Positions 1 to 4,769 of a DNA stretch of 6,042 nt are shown piece by piece. The DNA comes from an uncultured Streptococcus sp. GTDB lineage: Bacteria; Bacillota; Bacilli; Lactobacillales; Streptococcaceae. The first letter of the stretch is position 1. Every line of letters begins with the position of its first letter. The position numbers and the translations under genes are program-made. The notes beneath the pieces were generated by a model, which saw only the letters and a list, made by a program, of their open reading frames with translations, ran no database searches and was not told where the DNA came from. The DNA lies in assembly GCA_934196125.1 (NCBI GenBank), contig CAKPVT010000060.1, positions 1 to 6,042 on the forward strand. Reading direction: 5' to 3'.

Positions 1-313
1 AGTAAGAGTTGAGCCGTTTTCTGCTTCACTAGCTCAGAGATTTGACAGTTCTTCTGAACAAGGGAGGTCTCAGAAACTGTCACTTTATGGCAGTCTTTGC
101 ATTGAAATCTTCTCTTCTTCAAACGAATAAGACTAGGAAGTCCACCAATTTCAATAAAAGGAATCTTAGAAGGCTTTTGAAAGTCGTATTTGATTTGTTT
201 TCCTTGACAATGGCAACACTTAGGAGGAGTGTAATCAAGTGTAGCTTGCACCTCAATGTGTGTTTCGTGTTGAAAAACTTTGGTTAATCTGTAATATAAT
301 AGAGTTGTTTCAT
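1..313 (-). pseudogene. ISL3-family transposase N-terminus, frameshifted near its start and cut by the window edge
   Basis: Reading leftward from about 287, a continuous frame gives the N-terminal region of an ISL3-family transposase. It contains a zinc ribbon with two cysteine pairs (KCCHC, then QCKDC), separated by the segment DFQKPSKIPF that is typical of streptococcal members. The DDE catalytic domain would lie outside the window. The only plausible start, ATG at 313-311, reads MKQLYYITD and then hits TAA at 286-284, in a different frame from the zinc-ribbon frame. The zinc-ribbon frame has a TAG upstream and no ATG before the ribbon. Family members, as I recall them, start similarly (MEQL..IT) and have about ten more residues before this point, so a small deletion with frameshift is the simplest reading. 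The copy is probably inactive, unless a GTG within the ribbon region is used. Confidence 0.7.
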
Positions 314-410
314 ATGATTTTTTCTATTTATGGTTTCGTCGCTTTAAATGTTAAGTCATATGGGACTTTTTGTATACTCAAAAGCTCCATAACTTCTTAG
401 CAGGATTTTA

Positions 411-433
411 CCCACTACAGAAATTATAGAGCC
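411..433 (-). repeat. Terminal inverted repeat of the ISL3-family element (one copy visible)
   Basis: On the minus strand this is the outer end of the element: GGCTCTATAATTTCTGTAGT followed by GGG. The partner repeat would lie left of position 1. The assignment rests on resemblance to remembered ISL3 ends and on its position upstream of the transposase start. Confidence 0.55.
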
Positions 434-472
434 ATCGTATCAAGGGTTACAGCTTGTGCGATGGGCTTTTTT
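430..472 (+). terminator. Host intrinsic terminator abutting the IS end
   Basis: The right arm CGATGGGCT (459-467) runs into six T residues (467-472). The left arm AGCCATCG (430-437) pairs with it with one bulged base, and an inner CAAG/CTTG pair (441-444 with 452-455) extends the stem. The left arm is a composite: AGCC belongs to the IS end and ATCG to host DNA. No intact rightward gene remains upstream in the window, so this is probably the terminator of a gene now lying beyond the IS. Confidence 0.55.
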
Positions 473-515
473 GTAGTTTTGGGGCATTTTCGTGGGCAAC
501 GTAAGGGTAGAAAAA

Positions 516-524
516 TGGTATAAT
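516..524 (+). promoter_or_regulatory. Extended -10 promoter for the HD-domain gene
   Basis: TGGTATAAT is a perfect extended -10 (TG at 516-517, TATAAT at 519-524). At 17-bp spacing the -35 position reads GCAACG, a poor match, which is tolerated with an extended -10. Transcription would start near 531, giving a leader of about 27 bases with a strong AAAGGAGG ribosome site at 543-550. This placement rules out the GTG at 492 as the gene start. Confidence 0.75.
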
Positions 525-557
525 AAATTTAATTTTTTCGGTAAAGGAGGAACAGTG

Positions 558-980
558 ATGAAAGATGATGTCAAATTAGCTCACGAAATTGCTAAAAGAG
601 CACATCACGGTCAAGTTGACAAAGCTGGTGTGCCGTATATTTTACACCCTGAGACGGTGGCATCGTTTGTCACGAAAGATGATGAAAAAATCGTTGCCTA
701 TTTACACGACGTGATAGAAGACACTTCTTATCAGCTGAGTGATTTAGAAGAAGCAGGTTTCTCGTCTGAAATCATAAAAGCGGTTGATTTATTGACTAGA
801 AAAGATGGACAATCGTACAAGCAATATCTTAAACTTGTTAAAATAAATGAAATAGCACGTGTTGTCAAATTGGCGGATTTAAAGCACAATTCAGATTTAT
901 CAAGACTGGCTCAGGTCACTCGAAACGACATCAAACGTCTGAAAAAATACCAAGATGCCATTATATTTTTAAGCACTTAG
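558..980 (+). CDS. Small HD-domain phosphohydrolase, RelA/SpoT hydrolase-like
   Basis: This 140-residue protein consists of little more than an HD domain of the RelA/SpoT hydrolase type, which in that family removes the 3'-pyrophosphate of (p)ppGpp using Mn2+. Visible motifs are HHGQVDKAGVPYILHP (16-31), YLHDVIEDT (48-56) and KLADLKHN (104-111). The expected metal ligands H30, H50, D51 and D107 are all present, as is the E54-D55 pair linked to hydrolysis. There is no synthetase, TGS or ACT domain, so it would be a stand-alone soluble enzyme. The ATG at 558 is chosen because AAAGGAGG lies 7 bases upstream and the promoter at 516-524 lies inside the longer GTG-started frame. It is transcribed alone, between two terminators. 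Family membership is well supported; the substrate is inferred and could be another nucleotide. Confidence 0.88.
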   Translation: MKDDVKLAHEIAKRAHHGQVDKAGVPYILHPETVASFVTKDDEKIVAYLHDVIEDTSYQLSDLEEAGFSSEIIKAVDLLTRKDGQSYKQYLKLVKINEIARVVKLADLKHNSDLSRLAQVTRNDIKRLKKYQDAIIFLST

Positions 981-999
981 ATAGCTCTATGCGCTTTTT
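972..999 (+). terminator. Intrinsic terminator overlapping the end of the HD-domain gene
   Basis: AGCACTTAGA (972-981) pairs with TCTATGCGCT (986-995) at eight of ten positions around a TAGC loop, followed by a five-T run (995-999). The stem includes the stop codon of the upstream gene. The two mismatches make it moderate in strength. Confidence 0.5.
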
Positions 1000-1064
1000 A
1001 TCCCCTTAAAAATAGGAAATGCCGTCTAAGTTAACCTTTGATTCAAGAATTGTCCTTAGTTTTC

Positions 1065-1073
1065 TGGTACAAT
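1065..1073 (+). promoter_or_regulatory. Extended -10 promoter for the Nudix gene
   Basis: TGGTACAAT has the TG dinucleotide at 1065-1066 and TACAAT at 1068-1073. There is no good -35 at standard spacing (AAGAAT at 1045-1050). The predicted start near 1080 leaves a leader of about 20 bases. Confidence 0.65.
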
Positions 1074-1099
1074 AGAATAAAATAAGAAAGAAGAGAGAA

Positions 1100-1582
1100 A
1101 TGACAAAATTAGCAACGATTTGTTATATTGATAATGGTGAAGCGCTTTTGCTTTTACATCGCAATAAAAAACCAAATGATGTTCACGAAGGAAAATGGAT
1201 TTCTGTTGGTGGTAAGCTAGAAGCAGGTGAGACACCAGATGAGTGTGCGAAACGTGAGATTTTCGAGGAAACGCATTTTACTGTTAAAGAAATGGATTTC
1301 AAGGGAGTGATTACGTTCCCAGAATTCACACCAGGGCATGATTGGTACACTTATGTTTTCAAGGTAACCGATTTTGAGGGAGAATTGATTTCTGATGAAG
1401 AGTCACGTGAAGGAGCTTTAGAGTGGGTGCCTTACGACCAAGTTCTATCAAAACCGACTTGGGAGGGTGACTACGAAATTTTTAAATGGATTTTGGATGA
1501 TGTGCCATTCTTTTCAGCCAAATTTACTTATGACGACGAACAGCGCTTGATTGATAAAAGCGTGACATTTTATGATAAATGA
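1100..1582 (+). CDS. mutX: MutX/MutT-type Nudix hydrolase (8-oxo-dGTP diphosphatase family)
   Basis: This 160-residue protein closely resembles streptococcal MutX, which is annotated as an 8-oxo-dGTP diphosphatase that cleans oxidised nucleotides from the dNTP pool and so limits mutation. The N-terminus (LATICYIDNG) and the stretch NKKPNDVHEGKWISVGGKLE are typical. The Nudix box spans residues 38-60, with G38, E44, R52-E53 and E56-E57 in place; the usual Gly of the EExG end is His59. Further family-like stretches are VITFPEFTP, DWYTYVFKV and LSKPTWEGD, and the C-terminus is PFFSAKF. The start at 1100 has only a weak purine-rich ribosome site (AAGAAGAGAG) but matches the family N-terminus. It has its own promoter and is separated from the next gene by 91 bases. 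The family is secure; activity on 8-oxo-dGTP is inferred from homology. Confidence 0.92.
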   Translation: MTKLATICYIDNGEALLLLHRNKKPNDVHEGKWISVGGKLEAGETPDECAKREIFEETHFTVKEMDFKGVITFPEFTPGHDWYTYVFKVTDFEGELISDEESREGALEWVPYDQVLSKPTWEGDYEIFKWILDDVPFFSAKFTYDDEQRLIDKSVTFYDK

Positions 1583-1618
1583 GCGCATCATTCTAAAAAT
1601 GGTGATTTTAATAGAAAA

Positions 1619-1627
1619 TGTTATAAT
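1619..1627 (+). promoter_or_regulatory. Extended -10 promoter for the AI-2E permease/TPR operon
   Basis: TGTTATAAT has TG at 1619-1620 and TATAAT at 1622-1627. A weak -35 candidate, TGGTGA (1600-1605), lies 16 bp upstream. Transcription would start near 1634, leaving a leader of about 40 bases with GAGGAG at 1663-1668, five bases before the ATG. Confidence 0.65.
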
Positions 1628-1673
1628 GGAAATTAGTTTAATCATTGATTGCAAACAGTAGTGAGGAGTTTTT

Positions 1674-2861
1674 ATGAAATATCATCAAGAGAAGAAATTT
1701 ACAGATTCTTGGTTTTTTAAATGGTTTTTAGATAATCAAGCAGTTGTCGCTGTTTTGATTACTTTTCTTGTGTTTTTAACCCTTTATCTCTTTACCAAGA
1801 TTTCATTTTTATTTACGCCGATTATATCTTTTATAGCTATTATTATGTTGCCTTTGGTGATCTCGGCAATTCTCTATTATTTAATCAAACCCTTGGTTGA
1901 TTTTATTGAGAAACGTGGCGTTAGTCGGACAACTTCTATTTTTATTATATTTGCGATTATCATTGCTTTGTTAATCTGGGCTGTCGCAAGCTTTATCCCA
2001 ACGATTCAAGAGCAGTTAACGTCTTTCGTTGAGAATTTACCAAGTTATATTAGAAGCATTAATGTTGAAGCCAATAAATTTTTAGAAAGCCCTTGGCTAG
2101 CCAATTATCAAGAAGAATTGAAAGAAATGCTGTCAAATGTGAGCACGAAAGCGCTTGATTATGCGGAAAGCTTTTCAAAAAATGCGATTGACTGGGCATC
2201 AAATTTTGCCAGTGCGATTGCTCGTGTAACTGTGGCAATCATTATGTCGCCTTTTATCTTATTTTATTTCTTGCGTGATAGTGGTAAGATGAAAGAAGGC
2301 TTATTAAAAACACTTCCGACACGAATGCGCCGCCCAATTTCGCGTGTTCTCGGTGATATTAATAAACAATTAGCTGGTTATGTTCAAGGACAAGTAACGG
2401 TTGCTATTGTTGTTGGTATTATGTTTACGATTTTCTTTAATATTATTGGTTTGCGTTATGCGGCTACTTTTGGGATTATTGCTGGTTTTCTTAATATGAT
2501 TCCTTATCTTGGAAGCTTTCTTGCCATGGTTCCAGTCGTTATCATGGGAGTTGTCCAAGGTCCGATTATGCTCATTAAAGTTTTGATAACATTTGTTGTT
2601 GAGCAGACAATCGAGGGACGTTTTGTTTCACCTTTGGTTCTGGGAAGCAAATTGAACATTCACCCGATTACCATCATGTTTATTTTGCTAACGTCTGGGT
2701 CAATGTTTGGTGTTTGGGGTGTTTTCCTAGGGATTCCAATTTACGCTTCAATCAAAGTTGTTGTTAAAGAAATTTTTGAATGGTACAAACATATCAGTGG
2801 TTTGTATGAGGAAGAAGTACTTGTTTTAGGAGGGGAAGAAAAAGCTAAAGATGTTGAATAG
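1674..2861 (+). CDS. AI-2E/PerM-family multi-pass membrane protein
   Basis: This 395-residue integral membrane protein belongs to the AI-2E transporter (PerM/UPF0118) family, whose members include putative autoinducer-2 exporters, Na+/H+ antiporters and permeases of unknown substrate. Hydrophobic segments lie near residues 22-42, 48-72, 88-110, 183-203, 238-275, 282-310 and 332-366. A soluble helical stretch lies at about 111-180, as is usual for the family. Hallmark motifs are GYVQGQ (235-240), NMIPYLGSFLAMVP (274-287) and EGRFVSPLVLG (314-324). The C-terminal tail is acidic and cytoplasmic-looking. Length matches the family. The start has a clear GAGGAG ribosome site. Its last 11 bases overlap the TPR gene, which points to co-transcription and translational coupling. 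The substrate cannot be told from sequence, and AI-2 export should not be assumed. Confidence 0.93.
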   Translation: MKYHQEKKFTDSWFFKWFLDNQAVVAVLITFLVFLTLYLFTKISFLFTPIISFIAIIMLPLVISAILYYLIKPLVDFIEKRGVSRTTSIFIIFAIIIALLIWAVASFIPTIQEQLTSFVENLPSYIRSINVEANKFLESPWLANYQEELKEMLSNVSTKALDYAESFSKNAIDWASNFASAIARVTVAIIMSPFILFYFLRDSGKMKEGLLKTLPTRMRRPISRVLGDINKQLAGYVQGQVTVAIVVGIMFTIFFNIIGLRYAATFGIIAGFLNMIPYLGSFLAMVPVVIMGVVQGPIMLIKVLITFVVEQTIEGRFVSPLVLGSKLNIHPITIMFILLTSGSMFGVWGVFLGIPIYASIKVVVKEIFEWYKHISGLYEEEVLVLGGEEKAKDVE

Positions 2862-4086
2862 TGAAAAAATGGTGGCTTCGATTCAAAAACAAGATTTGGA
2901 GCATGCTGATAAATATTTTAAACGCGCCTTAAAAGAAGATGATGCTGAAACGCTCTTGGAATTGGCAGAATATCTTGAAAGCATTGGTTTTTTGCCACAA
3001 GCAAGGGAAATTTATTTGCAGGAGCGTGAGAGTTATCCTGAAGTAAATATTAACCTAGCACAGATTGCAACTGAAGATGGTGATATTGAGGGAGCTTTCT
3101 TGCATTTGGATGCCATTTCACCAGAAAGCGAAGCATATTTGTCAGCTTTGCTTGTCATGGCTGATATTTACGATATGGAAGGTTTGACAGATGTTGCGCG
3201 TGAGAAATTATTGCTAGCTAGTGAAATCAGAGATGAACCATTGGTTATTTTTGGTTTGGCTGAAATTGAGTTAGAATTAGGTAATTTTAATCAAGCAATC
3301 AAAGAATACGCGAAGTTGGATAATCGTGAAATCCTTGAATTAACGGGGATTTCTACTTATCAACGTATCGGTCGTGCTTATGCTAGTCTTGGGAAATTTG
3401 AGGTAGCGATTGAATTTCTTGAAAAAGCGATTGAAATTGAATACGACGACGGAACAATTTTTGAATTAGCTACTATTTTGTATGACCAAGGGGAGTATCA
3501 AAAGGCAAATGTTTACTTTAAGCAGTTGGATACGATGAATCCTGATTTTGAGGGCTATGAATATGTCTATGCCCAATCTCTCCATGAGGAAAATAAAACA
3601 GCAGAAGCGCTTCGCCTAGTTCAAAAAGGTTTGAGCAAAAACGAATTTGATACCAATTTGTTGCTTGCTGCGTCACAATTGTCATATGAGTTGCATGATT
3701 CTAAGCAAGCTGAAAGCTATCTTTTGAAAGCAAAAGATGTTGCGGTTGATGATGAAGATGTCTTGCTGCGTTTGACCAACTTGTATTTGGAAGAAGAGCG
3801 TTATGAAGATGTTGTTGCTTTCTCACGTGATAATATCGATAGCGTCCTAACAAAATGGAATATCGCTAAAGCTTACCAAGCCTTGGAAGCTGATAAAAAA
3901 GCGCTCAACCTTTATGATGAATTGGCGACAGATTTAGCGGATAATCCAGAATTCTTGCAAGATTATGCTTATATTTTACGTGAATTTGGGCAAAAGGAAC
4001 GTGCTCATCAAGTTGCAGAACGTTATTTGCAATTGGTTCCAGATGATGTGAATATGGTGGAATTTTTAAATGAAAATGAATTTTAG
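2851..4086 (+). CDS. TPR-repeat protein, YpiA-like
   Basis: This 411-residue, acidic, soluble protein is built almost wholly of tetratricopeptide-type helix pairs, so it is likely a protein-binding scaffold in the cytoplasm. Clear repeats include residues 33-63 (ending in ARE(I)Y), about 168-199 (YQRIGRAYASLGKFEVAIEF), 203-231, 235-265, 268-299, 303-330 and 335-398, with more divergent units between 95 and 165. There is no signal peptide or membrane segment. Length and pattern match the YpiA-like proteins of Bacillus and Streptococcus, whose function is unknown to me. The ATG at 2851 overlaps the permease gene. AGGAGGGG at 2828-2835 is 15 bases away, longer than ideal, so coupling to upstream translation may help. 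A second ATG at 2869 lacks any ribosome site. Confidence 0.9.
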   Translation: MLNSEKMVASIQKQDLEHADKYFKRALKEDDAETLLELAEYLESIGFLPQAREIYLQERESYPEVNINLAQIATEDGDIEGAFLHLDAISPESEAYLSALLVMADIYDMEGLTDVAREKLLLASEIRDEPLVIFGLAEIELELGNFNQAIKEYAKLDNREILELTGISTYQRIGRAYASLGKFEVAIEFLEKAIEIEYDDGTIFELATILYDQGEYQKANVYFKQLDTMNPDFEGYEYVYAQSLHEENKTAEALRLVQKGLSKNEFDTNLLLAASQLSYELHDSKQAESYLLKAKDVAVDDEDVLLRLTNLYLEEERYEDVVAFSRDNIDSVLTKWNIAKAYQALEADKKALNLYDELATDLADNPEFLQDYAYILREFGQKERAHQVAERYLQLVPDDVNMVEFLNENEF

Positions 4087-4246
4087 AAATCTCTTGGTCA
4101 GTAATCTCATTACGATGATCATTATCTTTGTTTTGTTAAGTATTTTTGACCATAGTGGCGACCCATTGCGCAATATCATTATTGTATTTGTCGGATTTAT
4201 CGTGATAACCATTTACGATTTTGTTAGAACAAGACGAAAAAAGTAA
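4070..4246 (+). CDS. Small two-helix membrane protein, function unknown
   Basis: This short frame overlaps the end of the TPR gene by 17 bases and encodes 58 residues beginning MKMNFRNLL. It is strongly hydrophobic, with two predicted membrane helices (roughly residues 9-26 and 35-50) split by a polar turn, DHSGDPLRN. It ends in a basic tail (RTRRKK), which suggests that end faces the cytoplasm. GGTGG at 4056-4060 sits 9 bases before the ATG at 4070. The next ATG, at 4076 (56 residues), is in the same frame and is an alternative start. Composition and the conserved-looking turn argue for a real gene, as does the strong terminator that begins 10 bases after its stop and so includes it in the operon. 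I do not recognise a named family. Confidence 0.72.
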   Translation: MKMNFRNLLVSNLITMIIIFVLLSIFDHSGDPLRNIIIVFVGFIVITIYDFVRTRRKK

Positions 4247-4256
4247 TCAGTTCAGT

Positions 4257-4292
4257 AGAAGTTGAGACAAAGGTGCTCAACTTCTTTATTTT
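4257..4292 (+). terminator. Strong intrinsic terminator of the permease/TPR/small-protein operon
   Basis: AGAAGTTGAG (4257-4266) pairs perfectly over ten bases with CTCAACTTCT (4276-4285) around a nine-base loop. It is followed by TTATTTT (4286-4292). It closes the operon that begins at 1674. Confidence 0.88.
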
Positions 4293-4334
4293 GTGTAGAT
4301 ATCATTTACAAGATAAATTTTTTGTTTTTTTCTA

Positions 4335-4362
4335 TTGATATATCGAGAAAAATAGATATAAT
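4335..4362 (+). promoter_or_regulatory. Promoter of the ArsR-family gene, giving a probable leaderless transcript
   Basis: TTGATA (4335-4340, five of six matches to the -35 consensus) and a perfect TATAAT (4357-4362) are separated by 16 bp. Only six bases separate the -10 from the ATG at 4369, so the usual start site, about seven bases downstream, falls on the ATG. No Shine-Dalgarno sequence is present. The operator-like element occupies the spacer and the -10. Confidence 0.72.
4338..4360. promoter_or_regulatory. Candidate operator O1, overlapping the arsR-type promoter
   Basis: The element starts ATATATCGA and ends in ATATA 18 bp further on. It contains the palindrome GATATATC (4337-4344), and its 6-bp arms TATATC (4339-4344) and GATATA (4355-4360) are inverted repeats. 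It matches the element at 4695-4717 at 19 of 23 positions by hand alignment. Its position between -35 and -10 would suit autorepression by the encoded regulator. Binding is inferred. Confidence 0.55.
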
Positions 4363-4368
4363 AGAATC

Positions 4369-4671
4369 ATGGAAAATGTAGAAATCTTTAAAGCCTTAGC
4401 CAATGATTATCGATTACAAATCCTTTTTTGGTTGAAAAATCCAGAAAAATATTTTGTCCATGAGGAAAATGTGGATATGAGAGAAGTAGGCGTTTGTGTT
4501 GGTGAAATTCAAAAACAATTAGGGCTAACACAGTCAACAACGTCCCACTATCTTTCAATGCTTCAAAAAGCTAATCTGTTGATTGCTACCAGAATCGGAA
4601 AATGGACTTATTATCGTCGTAATGAAGTAACGCTTAAACACCTTCGTGACTTTATCGATAAAGAGTTGTAA
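4369..4671 (+). CDS. ArsR/SmtB-family winged-helix transcriptional repressor
   Basis: This 100-residue protein has the compact ArsR fold: an N-terminal helix IFKALANDYRLQIL (6-19), the helix-turn-helix VGEIQKQLGLTQSTTSHYLSML (44-65), and a wing around RIGKWTYYRRN (75-85). ArsR proteins bind operator DNA as dimers and release it on sensing metals or redox and electrophile signals. The classical metal site ELCVCDL is not intact: the aligned segment GVCVGEIQ has one cysteine (C43), the only one in the protein, so As/Cd/Zn sensing by that site is unlikely. The start is fixed because the fold begins within a few residues of M1, although there is no ribosome site. It lies directly upstream of an Old Yellow Enzyme gene in the same direction, and shared operator-like repeats suggest that it controls both itself and that gene. 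The ligand is unknown. Confidence 0.88.
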   Translation: MENVEIFKALANDYRLQILFWLKNPEKYFVHEENVDMREVGVCVGEIQKQLGLTQSTTSHYLSMLQKANLLIATRIGKWTYYRRNEVTLKHLRDFIDKEL

Positions 4672-4693
4672 AAAAAAGAAATTTTTTTGAAAT

Positions 4694-4720
4694 AATATAT
4701 CGAAAAATCTAAATATATCG
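4694..4720. promoter_or_regulatory. Candidate operator O2, upstream of the flavin oxidoreductase
   Basis: Two perfect 9-bp copies of AATATATCG (4694-4702 and 4712-4720) stand 18 bp apart, separated by AAAAATCTA. The first copy and spacer resemble the element in the upstream regulator's promoter. It sits just before the putative -35 of the oxidoreductase promoter, a suitable place for repression. Binding by the neighbouring ArsR protein is inferred. Confidence 0.55.
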
Positions 4721-4749
4721 TTTTGAAGTTTTCTATGATTCTCTACAAT
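4721..4749 (+). promoter_or_regulatory. Probable promoter of the flavin oxidoreductase
   Basis: TACAAT (4744-4749) is a good -10. TTTTGA (4721-4726) at 17-bp spacing, or TTGAAG (4723-4728) at 15 bp, could serve as a -35. The predicted start near 4757 leaves a very short leader with a weak ribosome site, AAGTGG (4757-4762), seven bases before the ATG at 4770. Read-through from the upstream regulator is also possible because no terminator separates them. Confidence 0.45.
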
Positions 4750-4769
4750 ACAGAAAAAGTGGTCATTTT

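Larger units (their letters stand above)
1..433 (-). mobile_element. ISL3-family insertion sequence, 5' part (runs off the left edge)
   Basis: The minus strand carries the start of an ISL3-type transposase, preceded by about 120 bases of non-coding DNA that ends in a terminal-repeat-like sequence. Read on the minus strand from 433, the end begins GGCTCTATAATTTCTGTAGT, which matches my memory of streptococcal ISL3 ends (GGCTC..., then TGTAGTGGGT). Only one end is visible, so element length, the second repeat and the target duplication cannot be confirmed. ISL3 elements usually make 8-bp duplications; the candidate here is ATCGTATC at 434-441. The outer boundary at 433 is inferred from the repeat and could be off by a few bases. 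Confidence 0.7.

Noticed and set aside
42..287. Rightward open frame of 81 codons
   Set aside because: It is antisense to the transposase zinc ribbon, resembles no family, and has no ribosome site; it is a shadow of the minus-strand gene.
464..477. GGCTTTTTTGTAGT resembling another ISL3-type end facing right
   Set aside because: It is explained as the terminator's right arm and T-run, and no transposase or second repeat lies to the right.
492..557. GTG start giving a 22-residue N-terminal extension to the HD-domain protein
   Set aside because: The extended -10 promoter (516-524) and the AAAGGAGG site (543-550) lie inside this stretch, and the HD fold begins just after the ATG at 558.
1587..1610. 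Weak hairpin ATCATT/GGTGAT followed by TTTTA after the Nudix gene
   Set aside because: The stem is six pairs with two G-T wobbles and no GC-rich core, too weak to call a terminator.
2370..2558. Leftward open frame of 62 codons inside the permease gene
   Set aside because: It lies fully inside a well-supported gene on the other strand, is Asn/Ser-rich low-complexity translation, and lacks a ribosome site.
2869..2871. Alternative ATG start for the TPR protein
   Set aside because: It has no ribosome site, whereas the ATG at 2851 has AGGAGGGG upstream and overlaps the previous gene in an operon-like manner.
4671..4689. A-run followed by T-run after the ArsR gene as a possible terminator
   Set aside because: The stem would be A-T pairs only with no GC core, so termination here is not supported; the two genes may be partly co-transcribed.
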